Below, in pieces: positions 1 to 5,861 of a stretch of DNA of 5,891 bases (its first letter is position 1; every line of letters begins with the position of its first letter). Where the stretch lies: NCBI GenBank assembly GCA_027451605.1, contig DAIDJA010000127.1, positions 1 through 5,891 on the forward strand. The letters are read 5' to 3'. The notes under the pieces are model-generated. The model did no database searches. It was given only the letters and a program-made list of their open reading frames with translations, and was not told the DNA's origin. The position numbers and the translations under genes are program-made. This DNA is from Acidimicrobiales bacterium (GTDB taxonomy: Bacteria; Actinomycetota; Acidimicrobiia; Acidimicrobiales; JABEUL01).

Positions 1-1299
1 GCGATTGGTTTCGCATTTGCTAAAGTAACTTCGACCGATACGATTGTGGTCGCAAAAGATATGAGACCAACCGGTGATACTCTTATTATTGCATTTTGCC
101 AGGGTGTTACCTCCGTGGGTGTGCGAGTGGTAAACATCGGAATGGCTTCTACTGATATGCTGTATTTTGCATCCGGTTTCTTGGATATGCCTGGGGCAAT
201 GTTTACGGCTTCGCATAACCCCGCACAATATAACGGAATCAAACTTTGCGGTAATAAGGCAGCTCCAATTGGCGAACAAACCGGGCTTCTGGAAATTAAG
301 CAGTACGCCAAAGATGCCCTTAAGAATAAAATATTGATGGAAGGTGATGAAGACTTGATCACCTCTGTGGACCTTCTTGACGAGTTTGTGAAACATGTTC
401 GAAGTTTCGTTGAGGTATCTGATTTTGGTAACCTCAAAGTCATTGCCGATACCGCAAACGGCATGGGAGGATTAATTGTACCGGTTGCCTTTGAGGGGAT
501 GGGCGTTGATCTGGAAGTATTGTATCCGGAATTGGACGGGACGTTTCCGAACCATCCCGCAGATCCAATTCAGGAAGAAAATCAACGTGATTTGGTTGAA
601 AGGGTGTTAGAGGCCAAGGCCGACATCGGCCTAGCCTTTGACGGTGATGCCGATCGGGTGTTTCTTGTAGATGATTTGGGTGAACCGTTGTCAGGTTCTA
701 TAACTACGGCCTTGGTGGCAGAATCCGTATTAAGAAAATACCCGGGATCGACTGTGTTGCATAATCTTATTTGTTCTAAAATTGTCCCCGAAACAATTGA
801 AGCCAACGGCGGAACAGCTGTTAGGACCAGGGTAGGACATTCATTTATTAAAAATACTATGGCGCAAACAAATGCAGTATTCGGTGGTGAACACTCCGGT
901 CACTACTATTTTAAAGATAATTTTCGGGCCGATTCAGGTTTGATTGCAGCATTTATAGTTTTGGAGCTTCTCTCTACTTCAAAACAGAAGCTGTCAGAAT
1001 TACGGAAGCCATTTCAGAAATATTTTGCTTCAGGCGAAAAGAATGTATCCGTTGCAGATACTTCGCTAATGTTGGCAAAGTTGGACCGGTATTATTCAGA
1101 TTTTGATTGTACTGTAGACAAACTTGACGGGATTACCATAGATTTCGGAACCTGGTGGGTAAACATCCGCCCATCCAATACTGAGCCGCTACTGAGAATT
1201 AATGTTGAGGCTGATACCAAAGTCAACATGTTCAAATATTTGGATGAAGTCTTGACGCTGATATCAAATATAAATAGCGAATTAATCAAGAATGATTAA
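1..1299 (+). CDS. manB: Phosphomannomutase / phosphoglucomutase (5' end missing)
   Basis: Alpha-D-phosphohexomutase, cytoplasmic, interconverting mannose-6-phosphate and mannose-1-phosphate (possibly also the glucose phosphates), the step before GDP-mannose. The reading frame is open from base 1 and the first residues (AIGFAFAK, then VVAKDMRPTG) already match the family's N-terminal domain, so the real start lies upstream of the window; the GTG at 46 is internal. All four landmarks are present in order: the phosphoserine loop TASHNP with its Ser codon at 211-213, the Mg2+ loop DGDADR at 640-657, the sugar-binding GEHSGH at 886-903, and the C-terminal phosphate-binding RPSNTEPLLRI at 1168-1200. 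The visible 432 residues are close to the full family length (about 450-460), so only a short N-terminal piece is missing. The style (STDMLYFASG, PGAMFTASHNP) resembles actinobacterial ManB. The following Trm112-like and isomerase genes support mannose rather than glucosamine metabolism. Family membership is very likely; exact sugar preference is inferred. Confidence 0.94.
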   Translation, partial: AIGFAFAKVTSTDTIVVAKDMRPTGDTLIIAFCQGVTSVGVRVVNIGMASTDMLYFASGFLDMPGAMFTASHNPAQYNGIKLCGNKAAPIGEQTGLLEIKQYAKDALKNKILMEGDEDLITSVDLLDEFVKHVRSFVEVSDFGNLKVIADTANGMGGLIVPVAFEGMGVDLEVLYPELDGTFPNHPADPIQEENQRDLVERVLEAKADIGLAFDGDADRVFLVDDLGEPLSGSITTALVAESVLRKYPGSTVLHNLICSKIVPETIEANGGTAVRTRVGHSFIKNTMAQTNAVFGGEHSGHYYFKDNFRADSGLIAAFIVLELLSTSKQKLSELRKPFQKYFASGEKNVSVADTSLMLAKLDRYYSDFDCTVDKLDGITIDFGTWWVNIRPSNTEPLLRINVEADTKVNMFKYLDEVLTLISNINSELIKND

Positions 1300-1340
1300 C
1301 AAGCTCTTTTGACCTGAAATATAATAGAATATCGAATACT

Positions 1341-1370
1341 TTGACATTCTGAAAGTACACTTGTTCAAAT
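1341..1370 (+). promoter_or_regulatory. Candidate promoter ahead of the Trm112-like/isomerase genes
   Basis: A consensus -35 hexamer TTGACA lies at 1341-1346, followed after 18 bp by TCAAAT (1365-1370), a 4/6 match to TATAAT. It sits in the 156-bp gap after manB, about 85 bp before the GTG of the next gene. This would allow the two downstream genes to be transcribed without manB. A lone perfect TATAAT at 1320-1325 has no acceptable -35. Such matches occur by chance in AT-rich DNA. The remainder of the gap (1300-1455) shows no gene and no convincing terminator. Confidence 0.33.
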
Positions 1371-1455
1371 ATACAGTATTTTTTGGAAGATTTATAGGAT
1401 TGCGAAATCAATATTTAAGATTGTTTTCATGCAGATAATTTAATTAGGAGAAGAA

Positions 1456-1695
1456 GTGGCTCAAATTGACAGTGAATTTTTAAGTTTATTGGCCTGCCCG
1501 GAAGATAAGGGTCCGCTATATTATATCGAAAGCGAAGACATATTTTATAACCCTCGGCTAAGAAGAATCTATCCGATTAAGGAAAATATACCGGTTTTGC
1601 TTGTTGCGGAAGCCATTGCGGCTTCAGCTGAAGATGATCAGCGAATACAAAATTTGATTAATCAAAATGGAATTAAGCCGACTTTTGAAGTGTAA
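1456..1695 (+). CDS. Trm112-family small protein (cysteine-poor actinobacterial type)
   Basis: A 79-residue protein of the Trm112/YcaR family (PF03966-like). Visible family features are LLACPEDKGPLYY (residues 10-22), NPRLRRIYPI (32-41) and NIPVLL (44-49). The start is GTG at 1456, chosen because a strong Shine-Dalgarno AGGAG (1446-1450) lies 5 nt upstream and because the family begins just before this LLACP segment. Classical Trm112 proteins bind zinc through two Cys pairs; here only one Cys (residue 14) remains, and the second pair is replaced by YNPRLRR. As I recall this is typical of actinobacterial members found between phosphomannomutase and SIS-isomerase genes, so it is probably not a broken gene. 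Known Trm112 proteins act as small activating partners of methyltransferases; the job of this version is unknown. Its fixed position suggests a helper in sugar-phosphate metabolism, which is inference. The protein is cytoplasmic, without signal or membrane segments. Confidence 0.85.
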   Translation: MAQIDSEFLSLLACPEDKGPLYYIESEDIFYNPRLRRIYPIKENIPVLLVAEAIAASAEDDQRIQNLINQNGIKPTFEV

Positions 1696-1745
1696 GACAA
1701 TAACTAGTCGGAAATTAAGTTCCAAGTTTACGAACGGAAAATATC

Positions 1746-2759
1746 TTGTTGGATTCATTAAACATGTTGAATGCAACCCTAGATCTGCCAGATCAGATGG
1801 AAGTTGCCAAAAAAAACTATACTCCGCTAAAGCTTATCGACCATGACAATATCGAAAATGTAACAATTTTCGGGATGGGAGGAAGTTCTATCGCCGGCGA
1901 TATTGCTTCCAGTCTGGCAAACGAATTTTCTTCCGTACCCGTTTCGGTAGTTAAGTCTTATGAAATGCCTGCCTATGTGGGACCAAGTAGTTTAGTCATA
2001 GCTATCTCGTTTTCCGGCAATACCGAAGAAACTATTACTTCATCGGAGGAATGTTTTGAAGCCGGAGCTTCGATGGTAGTTATAAGTTCGGGAGGTGAGC
2101 TCCAAAAACTTGCAACAGACTGGCAGATAGAACATATTAAGTTACCGAAATCCATTCCACAGCCGCGCGCAGCCATTGGGGCAATGACTGTACCTATCCT
2201 ATTGATCCTTGAACAGGTGGGTCTGATGCCGGGAGCATCCCTATGGATAGATTCTACGGTTAAACACCTGAAAAAATTAAAAGGGAGTTATGATTCGAAA
2301 TTAATTGTAGATTCTTCTAAAGCGTTATTGAATTCGATTCCCCTAATTTATTCTTCGGCGGGGCTTGGGCAGATTGCCGTTGACAGACTTAAAAAGCAAA
2401 TCAATGAGAATGTAAAGGCACCGGCCTTTGTTAATGTTTATCCTGAACTATGTCATAATGAATTAGCAGGATGGGGAGTTATGGGAGATATAACCCGCCA
2501 AGTACTATCTTTAGTGCAAATTAAATTCGATAACGTACACCCTCAACTTGAACGACGCATGAAATGGGTCAAGAACATTTTAAACGAACAGGTTAAAGAA
2601 ATAGTTGAGCTGAAGGCTCTGGGAGATTGTGATCTGTGTCAACTATTTGACATTATATATAAGTCAGATCTAATTTCATTGAAGATGGCCGAACTCATAG
2701 GAATTGATCCCGGACCGATCCCGGTTTTAAATGAGCTAAAAGATTATCTAAAAAATTAA
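1746..2759 (+). CDS. Bifunctional phosphoglucose/phosphomannose isomerase (SIS domain)
   Basis: Cytoplasmic sugar isomerase of the archaeal/actinobacterial SIS type, which interconverts fructose-6-phosphate with glucose-6-phosphate and mannose-6-phosphate. The first SIS half shows IFGMGGSSIAGD (residues 41-52), the phosphate-binding ISFSGNTEET (87-96) and QPRAAIG (139-145). The C-terminal half shows INENVKAPA (219-227), PELCHNELAGW (233-243; Glu234 and His237/Glu239 match the conserved acid/His region) and DPGPIPVLNELKDYL (321-335). At 337 residues it has a normal family length. I take TTG at 1746 as start because D-x-x-NML near the N-terminus matches the family's opening. The Shine-Dalgarno is weak (GGA at 1736-1738, 7 nt away), and TTG at 1749 or ATG at 1764 remain possible. 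It follows the Trm112-like gene by 50 bp and would supply mannose-6-phosphate to the mutase at the left edge. Whether it favours glucose or mannose phosphate cannot be read from sequence alone. Confidence 0.9.
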   Translation: MLDSLNMLNATLDLPDQMEVAKKNYTPLKLIDHDNIENVTIFGMGGSSIAGDIASSLANEFSSVPVSVVKSYEMPAYVGPSSLVIAISFSGNTEETITSSEECFEAGASMVVISSGGELQKLATDWQIEHIKLPKSIPQPRAAIGAMTVPILLILEQVGLMPGASLWIDSTVKHLKKLKGSYDSKLIVDSSKALLNSIPLIYSSAGLGQIAVDRLKKQINENVKAPAFVNVYPELCHNELAGWGVMGDITRQVLSLVQIKFDNVHPQLERRMKWVKNILNEQVKEIVELKALGDCDLCQLFDIIYKSDLISLKMAELIGIDPGPIPVLNELKDYLKN

Positions 2760-2771
2760 CTTAGGCACAGC

Positions 2772-2814
2772 CGGTTTCAGTCGGGTGATTATAGGCGAGA
2801 CTAACCGTCTTTTG
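2772..2814 (+). terminator. Candidate rho-independent terminator after the isomerase gene
   Basis: Arms CGGTT (2772-2776) and AGTC (2779-2782), separated by a 2-nt bulge, pair with GACT (2799-2802) and AACCG (2803-2807) around a 16-nt loop. TCTTTTG follows at 2808-2814. It begins 13 bp after the isomerase stop codon, in the 128-bp gap between two convergent genes. The stem is imperfect and the T tract short, so strength is uncertain. The rest of the gap to 2887 holds no gene. Confidence 0.4.
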
Positions 2815-2887
2815 TTGATAAATTAGGGTTGTTGCAGGCTTTAAGTTGACCTTTATGCAACATACACTGAATACTTAAGCAAAGTTT

Positions 2888-4126
2888 CTAGTGTGGAGGC
2901 GCTATAATAACAGATCCGTTGTGACCGCCGAATCCAAATGAATTTGAAATTATATTCCCCGGTTGGAATTTGCGGGGTTCATCTTTGACAACATCCATAT
3001 TGAATTCCGGATCAAGTATTTTCAACCCAATAGTTGGGGGTATAAGCTCCTTTTGATTGGTTAAAATACACGCCACCGCTTCGATGGCGCCCGCCGCACC
3101 CAGGGAATGACCGATAGCCCCTTTAATTGAGGTGACGGGTGGACGGTTACTGGAAAACAATTTACCAATCGCCTCGGCTTCGGCAGCGTCATTTAAGGGA
3201 GTAGAAGTTCCATGTGCATTTATATGGGAAATTTCTTCGGGTTCCAAGTTGGCGTCTTCAAGCGCAAGTTGCATACAGCTAAGTGCTCCAAGTCCGTTCG
3301 GTGCCGGAGCAGTTATATGATGAGCATCAGCCGATGATGCGGCTCCTATAATTAGGCCCAAAATATTGGCACCACGACGTTTGGCATGTTCTAAATCTTC
3401 CAGAATTAAAGTAGCTGCACCTTCTGCAATTACAAATCCGTCACGATTTTTATCGAAGGGCATCGAAACATCGGTGGATGAAAGAGCCGTCATGTTTCTA
3501 AAAGCTGCTATGCCGGTCGTAGTAAGGGGGGCCTCAGCGCCTCCCGCTATCATAATGTCGCATCTACCTGAGGCAACAAGCCGAGCCGCATTACCGATAG
3601 AATGCGTCGAAGATGCACAGGCTGTAATTACAGTTTCGCAAGGACCTTGAAATTTGTAACGCATGGAAATGTTCGCCGACGCAGCATTAGACATCATCAT
3701 CGGTACTAAAAATGGCGATACTCTCTTTGCTCCCTTGGAAAGCTGTACCTCAATTTGACCTTCCAATGTTTCCAATCCACCGACACCCGTGGCGATCATA
3801 ACGCCTATCCGATTAGGGTCAATATTGATGATTTGATTTTCATTGCCGTCAATTATCTTTGCCTGTAATAGGGCCTCATGAGTTGCCATTGTGGCAAATT
3901 GTGAGAACCTGTCTACACGCCTTAGTTCTTTTGGTTCGAACAACCCGCTGGCATCAAATTCCAGCACGCGCCTAGGCGCAGTTAAATTTGTTGGATCAAG
4001 CAATCCCTTAAAGAATTGTTCTTTTCCAATACCACAACTAGATACCACCCCAATTCCCGTTACGGCGACTTGCCTGGCTGTGCCATCGGGATTAACGTGC
4101 TGTACTGTACGGTCAACAACACGCAT
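2888..4126 (-). CDS. fabF: Beta-ketoacyl-ACP synthase II
   Basis: Condensing enzyme of type II fatty acid synthesis: it extends acyl chains on acyl carrier protein with malonyl-ACP, in the cytoplasm. The 412 residues match the usual length of about 410. The thiolase-fold landmarks are all present: VAVTGIGVVSSCG (20-32), the nucleophile Cys170 in TACASS, His305 in HGTSTPLND, Lys335 in SIKGAIGH, His340 in GHSLGAAGAIEA, and the C-terminal NSFGFGGHN (395-403). With the intact Cys-His-His set it should be an active elongating synthase, not a Gln-type decarboxylase or chain-length factor. The ATG at 4126 lies 3 nt after the acpP stop and has no Shine-Dalgarno, pointing to translational coupling with acpP. 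This start gives about 19 residues before the conserved VAVTGIGVV, slightly longer than E. coli FabF; no later Met is available before the core. KasA/KasB-like specialisation cannot be excluded, but the motifs favour general FabF. Confidence 0.95.
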   Translation of the reverse strand: MRVVDRTVQHVNPDGTARQVAVTGIGVVSSCGIGKEQFFKGLLDPTNLTAPRRVLEFDASGLFEPKELRRVDRFSQFATMATHEALLQAKIIDGNENQIINIDPNRIGVMIATGVGGLETLEGQIEVQLSKGAKRVSPFLVPMMMSNAASANISMRYKFQGPCETVITACASSTHSIGNAARLVASGRCDIMIAGGAEAPLTTTGIAAFRNMTALSSTDVSMPFDKNRDGFVIAEGAATLILEDLEHAKRRGANILGLIIGAASSADAHHITAPAPNGLGALSCMQLALEDANLEPEEISHINAHGTSTPLNDAAEAEAIGKLFSSNRPPVTSIKGAIGHSLGAAGAIEAVACILTNQKELIPPTIGLKILDPEFNMDVVKDEPRKFQPGNIISNSFGFGGHNGSVIIAPPH

Positions 4127-4129
4127 TGG

Positions 4130-4372
4130 TTAATTTATTTTTGCGTATACCAACTCGAATGCCTGGCCTACAGTTTCAATGCCGTCAAGTTCATCTTCTT
4201 CAACTTCAATATCAAATTCTTCTTCTAGAGCCATTACGAGTTCGGTTAAATCTAAACTATCAGCATCCAAGTCATCGCCGAATTTGGCACTGACCGTTAT
4301 CTTATCGGCTTCGACCTGTAATATCTCTACGGCACAAGACTTGAATTTATCGAAAGCTTCTTGTTTTTCCAT
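4130..4372 (-). CDS. acpP: Acyl carrier protein
   Basis: An 80-residue, strongly acidic acyl carrier protein that carries growing acyl chains on a 4'-phosphopantetheine arm. The attachment residue is Ser39 in DADSLD (residues 36-41). It is followed by the helix-2 recognition segment DLTELVMALEEEFDIEVEEDEL (read here as DLTELVMALEEEF plus an acidic stretch, residues 41-62), where FabF and other partners dock. Length and motif spacing are standard for AcpP. The ATG at 4372 has an AAGGAA-type Shine-Dalgarno (minus strand, plus positions 4383-4388) about 10 nt upstream. fabF starts 3 nt after its stop, so the two are co-transcribed and serve the same pathway. Its Cys13 is unusual but not in a functional position. 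A carrier for a polyketide system is possible in principle, but the fabF partner and the lack of other secondary-metabolism genes here favour fatty acid synthesis. Confidence 0.95.
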   Translation of the reverse strand: MEKQEAFDKFKSCAVEILQVEADKITVSAKFGDDLDADSLDLTELVMALEEEFDIEVEEDELDGIETVGQAFELVYAKIN

Positions 4373-4407
4373 TATTGTAAGTTTCCTTTCATAAAATTAC
4401 TTTAATA

Positions 4408-4440
4408 TTTTACTTTATACTGCGCCAGGCGTTTTACTTT
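4408..4440 (-). repeat. Direct repeat flanking a GC-rich mini-palindrome in the acpP leader
   Basis: TTTTACTTT occurs at 4408-4416 and again at 4432-4440 (24 bp apart on the plus strand). Between them is CGCC-A-GGCG (4423-4431), a GC-rich inverted repeat in otherwise very AT-rich DNA. It lies 36-68 bp upstream of the acpP start and downstream of the promoter candidate, so it would be in the leader. This may be a binding site or chance; no known fatty-acid regulator site was recognised. Confidence 0.3.
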
Positions 4441-4459
4441 TAGTTTATTATTTGGAACT

Positions 4460-4488
4460 TTTAGATTAGAAGATGCAAGTTTTGCCAA
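4460..4488 (-). promoter_or_regulatory. Candidate promoter for acpP-fabF
   Basis: On the minus strand, TTGGCA (4488-4483; 5/6 to the -35 consensus) is followed after exactly 17 bp by TCTAAA (4465-4460; 4/6 to the -10 consensus). Transcription would begin near 4453, leaving a leader of about 80 nt before acpP. The 200-bp gap 4373-4572 has no other gene in any frame that I can support, and no clear terminator for the upstream DUF6295-like gene. Confidence 0.4.
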
Positions 4489-4572
4489 TATAAGAAGCTT
4501 TCTATCGGTTGCGGTTTTTGTAGATCTGGATAATATCTCTATTGAAATATCTGAATTTGCATTACAGTTGAT

Positions 4573-4827
4573 CTATAGTTTGATATCCGTATTTAGCAAC
4601 TCCTGTATTTTAAAGGCAAGTTCTCTGGCGTCATCCGGATTAAGTTCTATGGCAACTCGTTGAGAAAAACTGTTGCTGGAATCTATGAAGTCTATGTTGA
4701 GGCTGTGTTCATAAGGTGCATTGTATGGATGGTCAAAATAAACTGTCGCTTTTGATAATTTGTTCCATTTTGAATTTGTCTTGATGCTGCCCGATAGTTT
4801 TACAATTTCAGTTTTATAGGTACACAT
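4573..4827 (-). CDS. DUF6295-like protein of unknown function
   Basis: An 84-residue soluble protein that I recognise as resembling the actinobacterial DUF6295 family, from its opening MCTYKTEIVKLSGS, the central ATVYFDHPYNAPYEHSLNIDF block (about residues 27-47) and the end RVAIELNPDDARELAFKI (57-74). No signal peptide or membrane segment is visible. The pattern alternates short beta-type stretches with one C-terminal helix (about 65-79). Cys2, His33 and His41 are the polar residues most likely to matter, which is a guess. The ATG at 4827 is the only sensible start because MCTY is the family's N-terminus; a GAAAGGA motif lies about 16 nt upstream, inside the end of the preceding gene. It starts 5 nt after the dienelactone-hydrolase-like gene and is almost certainly co-transcribed with it. 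I recall such pairs in other actinobacteria, but function is unknown and none is claimed. Confidence 0.82.
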   Translation of the reverse strand: MCTYKTEIVKLSGSIKTNSKWNKLSKATVYFDHPYNAPYEHSLNIDFIDSSNSFSQRVAIELNPDDARELAFKIQELLNTDIKL

Positions 4828-4832
4828 AGTAT

Positions 4833-5576
4833 TTAATTGATTGTCCTTTCGAAAAAATCAAATATTTTGTTCCAGCCATCTACTGCGGCTTCGGGCCTGT
4901 AACTTACTCTATCGGTCGCAAAGAATGCATGGCCTGCGTTATCGTATCTATGAAATTCAAAGGACTTTGAATAAGCTTTTAATTCTTTTTCGATTTCAGC
5001 CACATGAGTCGGCGAGGGATTGGAGTCTTCGTTTCCAAATAAACCCAAAATCGGGCAATTAATATTTTTAGTCTGGTTAACTATTGGTTTCATATTTTTA
5101 ATAGGGAAGTCCTTAGGCAACTCACCTGCGACTAATCCCGGATAACAAGGTACTGCTGCGTCTATATTTAAGTTGCATGCGGCAAGGTAGGCCTGTCTAC
5201 CACCGGAGCAGTATCCGATTACTGCCACTTTCCTATTCGACTGTGGTTGGTTTCGCAAATAGTCGATCGCTCCTTGGCAATCTCCTAGGTAGCGCTCATC
5301 TGGTACGCCTCCGGCTGCCCGTATGGCAGCAGCTGCATCATCAGGTGAGAGTTCCGGACCCTCTCTATGGTGTAGGTTGGGACAAATCGCAATATAGCCA
5401 TGGGAAGCAAACTTGCGAGTGATTTCCTTTGACCCCTCATCCCATCCCGGTAGGTGATGATTTACGATAACACTTCCACATTGTTTTTTATCAAGAGGTA
5501 CGGCTAGATAAGCTGAGATCCAATCGCCACCATTTCCCTGGATTGCTACGTTTCTTGTCATAATTGAATAGTCCAT
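4833..5576 (-). CDS. Dienelactone hydrolase family protein
   Basis: Alpha/beta-hydrolase of the dienelactone hydrolase family, 247 residues (family about 235-250), predicted cytoplasmic. The catalytic triad is visible: nucleophile Cys123 in GYCSGG, Asp184 in GNEDSNPSP and His216 in NAGHAFF. Other conserved segments are HHLPGWDE (40-47), ASHGYIAICPNLHHREG (57-73) and DDAAAAIRAAGGVPDER (79-95). In classical chlorocatechol-pathway dienelactone hydrolase a Glu in an E-x-x-G segment positions the Cys; here that site appears to be His41 (HLPG), so this is a different subfamily and the substrate is unknown. No aromatic-degradation genes are nearby, so a role in chloroaromatic breakdown should not be assumed. 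The ATG at 5576 is supported by a perfect AAGGAGG (minus strand, 5587-5581) 4 nt upstream; the Met at codon 6 is a less likely start. The DUF6295-like gene follows after 5 nt. An inverted repeat at 5680-5699 may regulate the pair. Confidence 0.9.
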   Translation of the reverse strand: MDYSIMTRNVAIQGNGGDWISAYLAVPLDKKQCGSVIVNHHLPGWDEGSKEITRKFASHGYIAICPNLHHREGPELSPDDAAAAIRAAGGVPDERYLGDCQGAIDYLRNQPQSNRKVAVIGYCSGGRQAYLAACNLNIDAAVPCYPGLVAGELPKDFPIKNMKPIVNQTKNINCPILGLFGNEDSNPSPTHVAEIEKELKAYSKSFEFHRYDNAGHAFFATDRVSYRPEAAVDGWNKIFDFFERTIN

Positions 5577-5679
5577 TATTCCTCCTTACAGTTTTATATA
5601 CCAGTTTATTTACATTTGCGGGCTGATTCTATTTCGATTAAGTAGGGTGCATATTTTTAAATTTACCGCTATTTAGATT

Positions 5680-5699
5680 AATACTATATTAATAGTATT
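5680..5699. promoter_or_regulatory. Perfect 8-bp inverted repeat, possible operator for the hydrolase operon
   Basis: AATACTAT (5680-5687), a 4-bp spacer ATTA, and ATAGTATT (5692-5699) form a perfect inverted repeat of 8-bp arms. On the minus strand it includes TATAGT (5688-5683), a 5/6 match to the -10 consensus, about 107 bp upstream of the hydrolase start. No good -35 is seen at 16-18 bp; TTCGAC further upstream is poor. The size fits a dimeric repressor site, but an AT-rich palindrome can arise by chance. No regulator gene is in the window. Confidence 0.35.
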
Positions 5700-5718
5700 T
5701 GCGTCTCCGTTGAGGTCG

Positions 5719-5774
5719 AAAAAAGTCTTAAAAGAGGTGGTATTGGCAAATTTTAGTGCCATAGTCGTACCTCT
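5719..5774 (-). terminator. Candidate terminator for the gene at the right edge
   Basis: A two-part hairpin has outer arms AGAGGT (5733-5738) and ACCTCT (5769-5774), inner arms TGGCA (5744-5748) and TGCCA (5757-5761), and an asymmetric internal loop. Read on the minus strand, it is followed by TTT (5732-5730) and then TTTTTT (5724-5719). It lies about 90 bp after the stop of the partial gene at 5862-5891 and before the hydrolase promoter region, where a terminator would be expected. The internal loop weakens it. Confidence 0.38.
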
Positions 5775-5861
5775 AGCGCAGTCGAAATTCACCTGACCGT
5801 ATCGTATCAGCGGCTGCGAGAAGTCAAGTCAATATAACATGATCCAGCCGGCTTATACAGC

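Noticed and set aside
46..48. GTG at 46 as the start of the phosphomannomutase
   Set aside because: The frame is open to base 1 and the codons before it encode conserved N-terminal residues (AIGFAFAK), so the gene begins outside the window.
582..806. Minus-strand open frame opposite the mutase gene (and similar ones at 1092-1289 and 1973-2176)
   Set aside because: These are shadows of strongly supported plus-strand genes, low in complexity and without motifs.
2830..2862. Inverted repeat TGTTGCA ... TGCAACA just downstream of fabF, considered as the fabF terminator
   Set aside because: The 19-nt loop is long and no T tract follows on the minus strand, so it does not look like a rho-independent terminator; a 7-bp match may be chance.
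3132..3650. Two plus-strand open frames opposite fabF
   Set aside because: They lie fully inside fabF on the opposite strand, and fabF has every catalytic motif intact. The antisense frames show no recognisable domain.
4179..4394. Plus-strand open frame giving a very Ser-rich 71-residue peptide
   Set aside because: It is the antisense shadow of acpP: acidic codons read backwards give Ser-rich sequence. It has no family resemblance and no ribosome binding site.
5846..5853. Palindrome AGCCGGCT just after the SDR-like stop codon
   Set aside because: It is only 8 bp with no loop, so it cannot form a stable hairpin, and no T run follows it.
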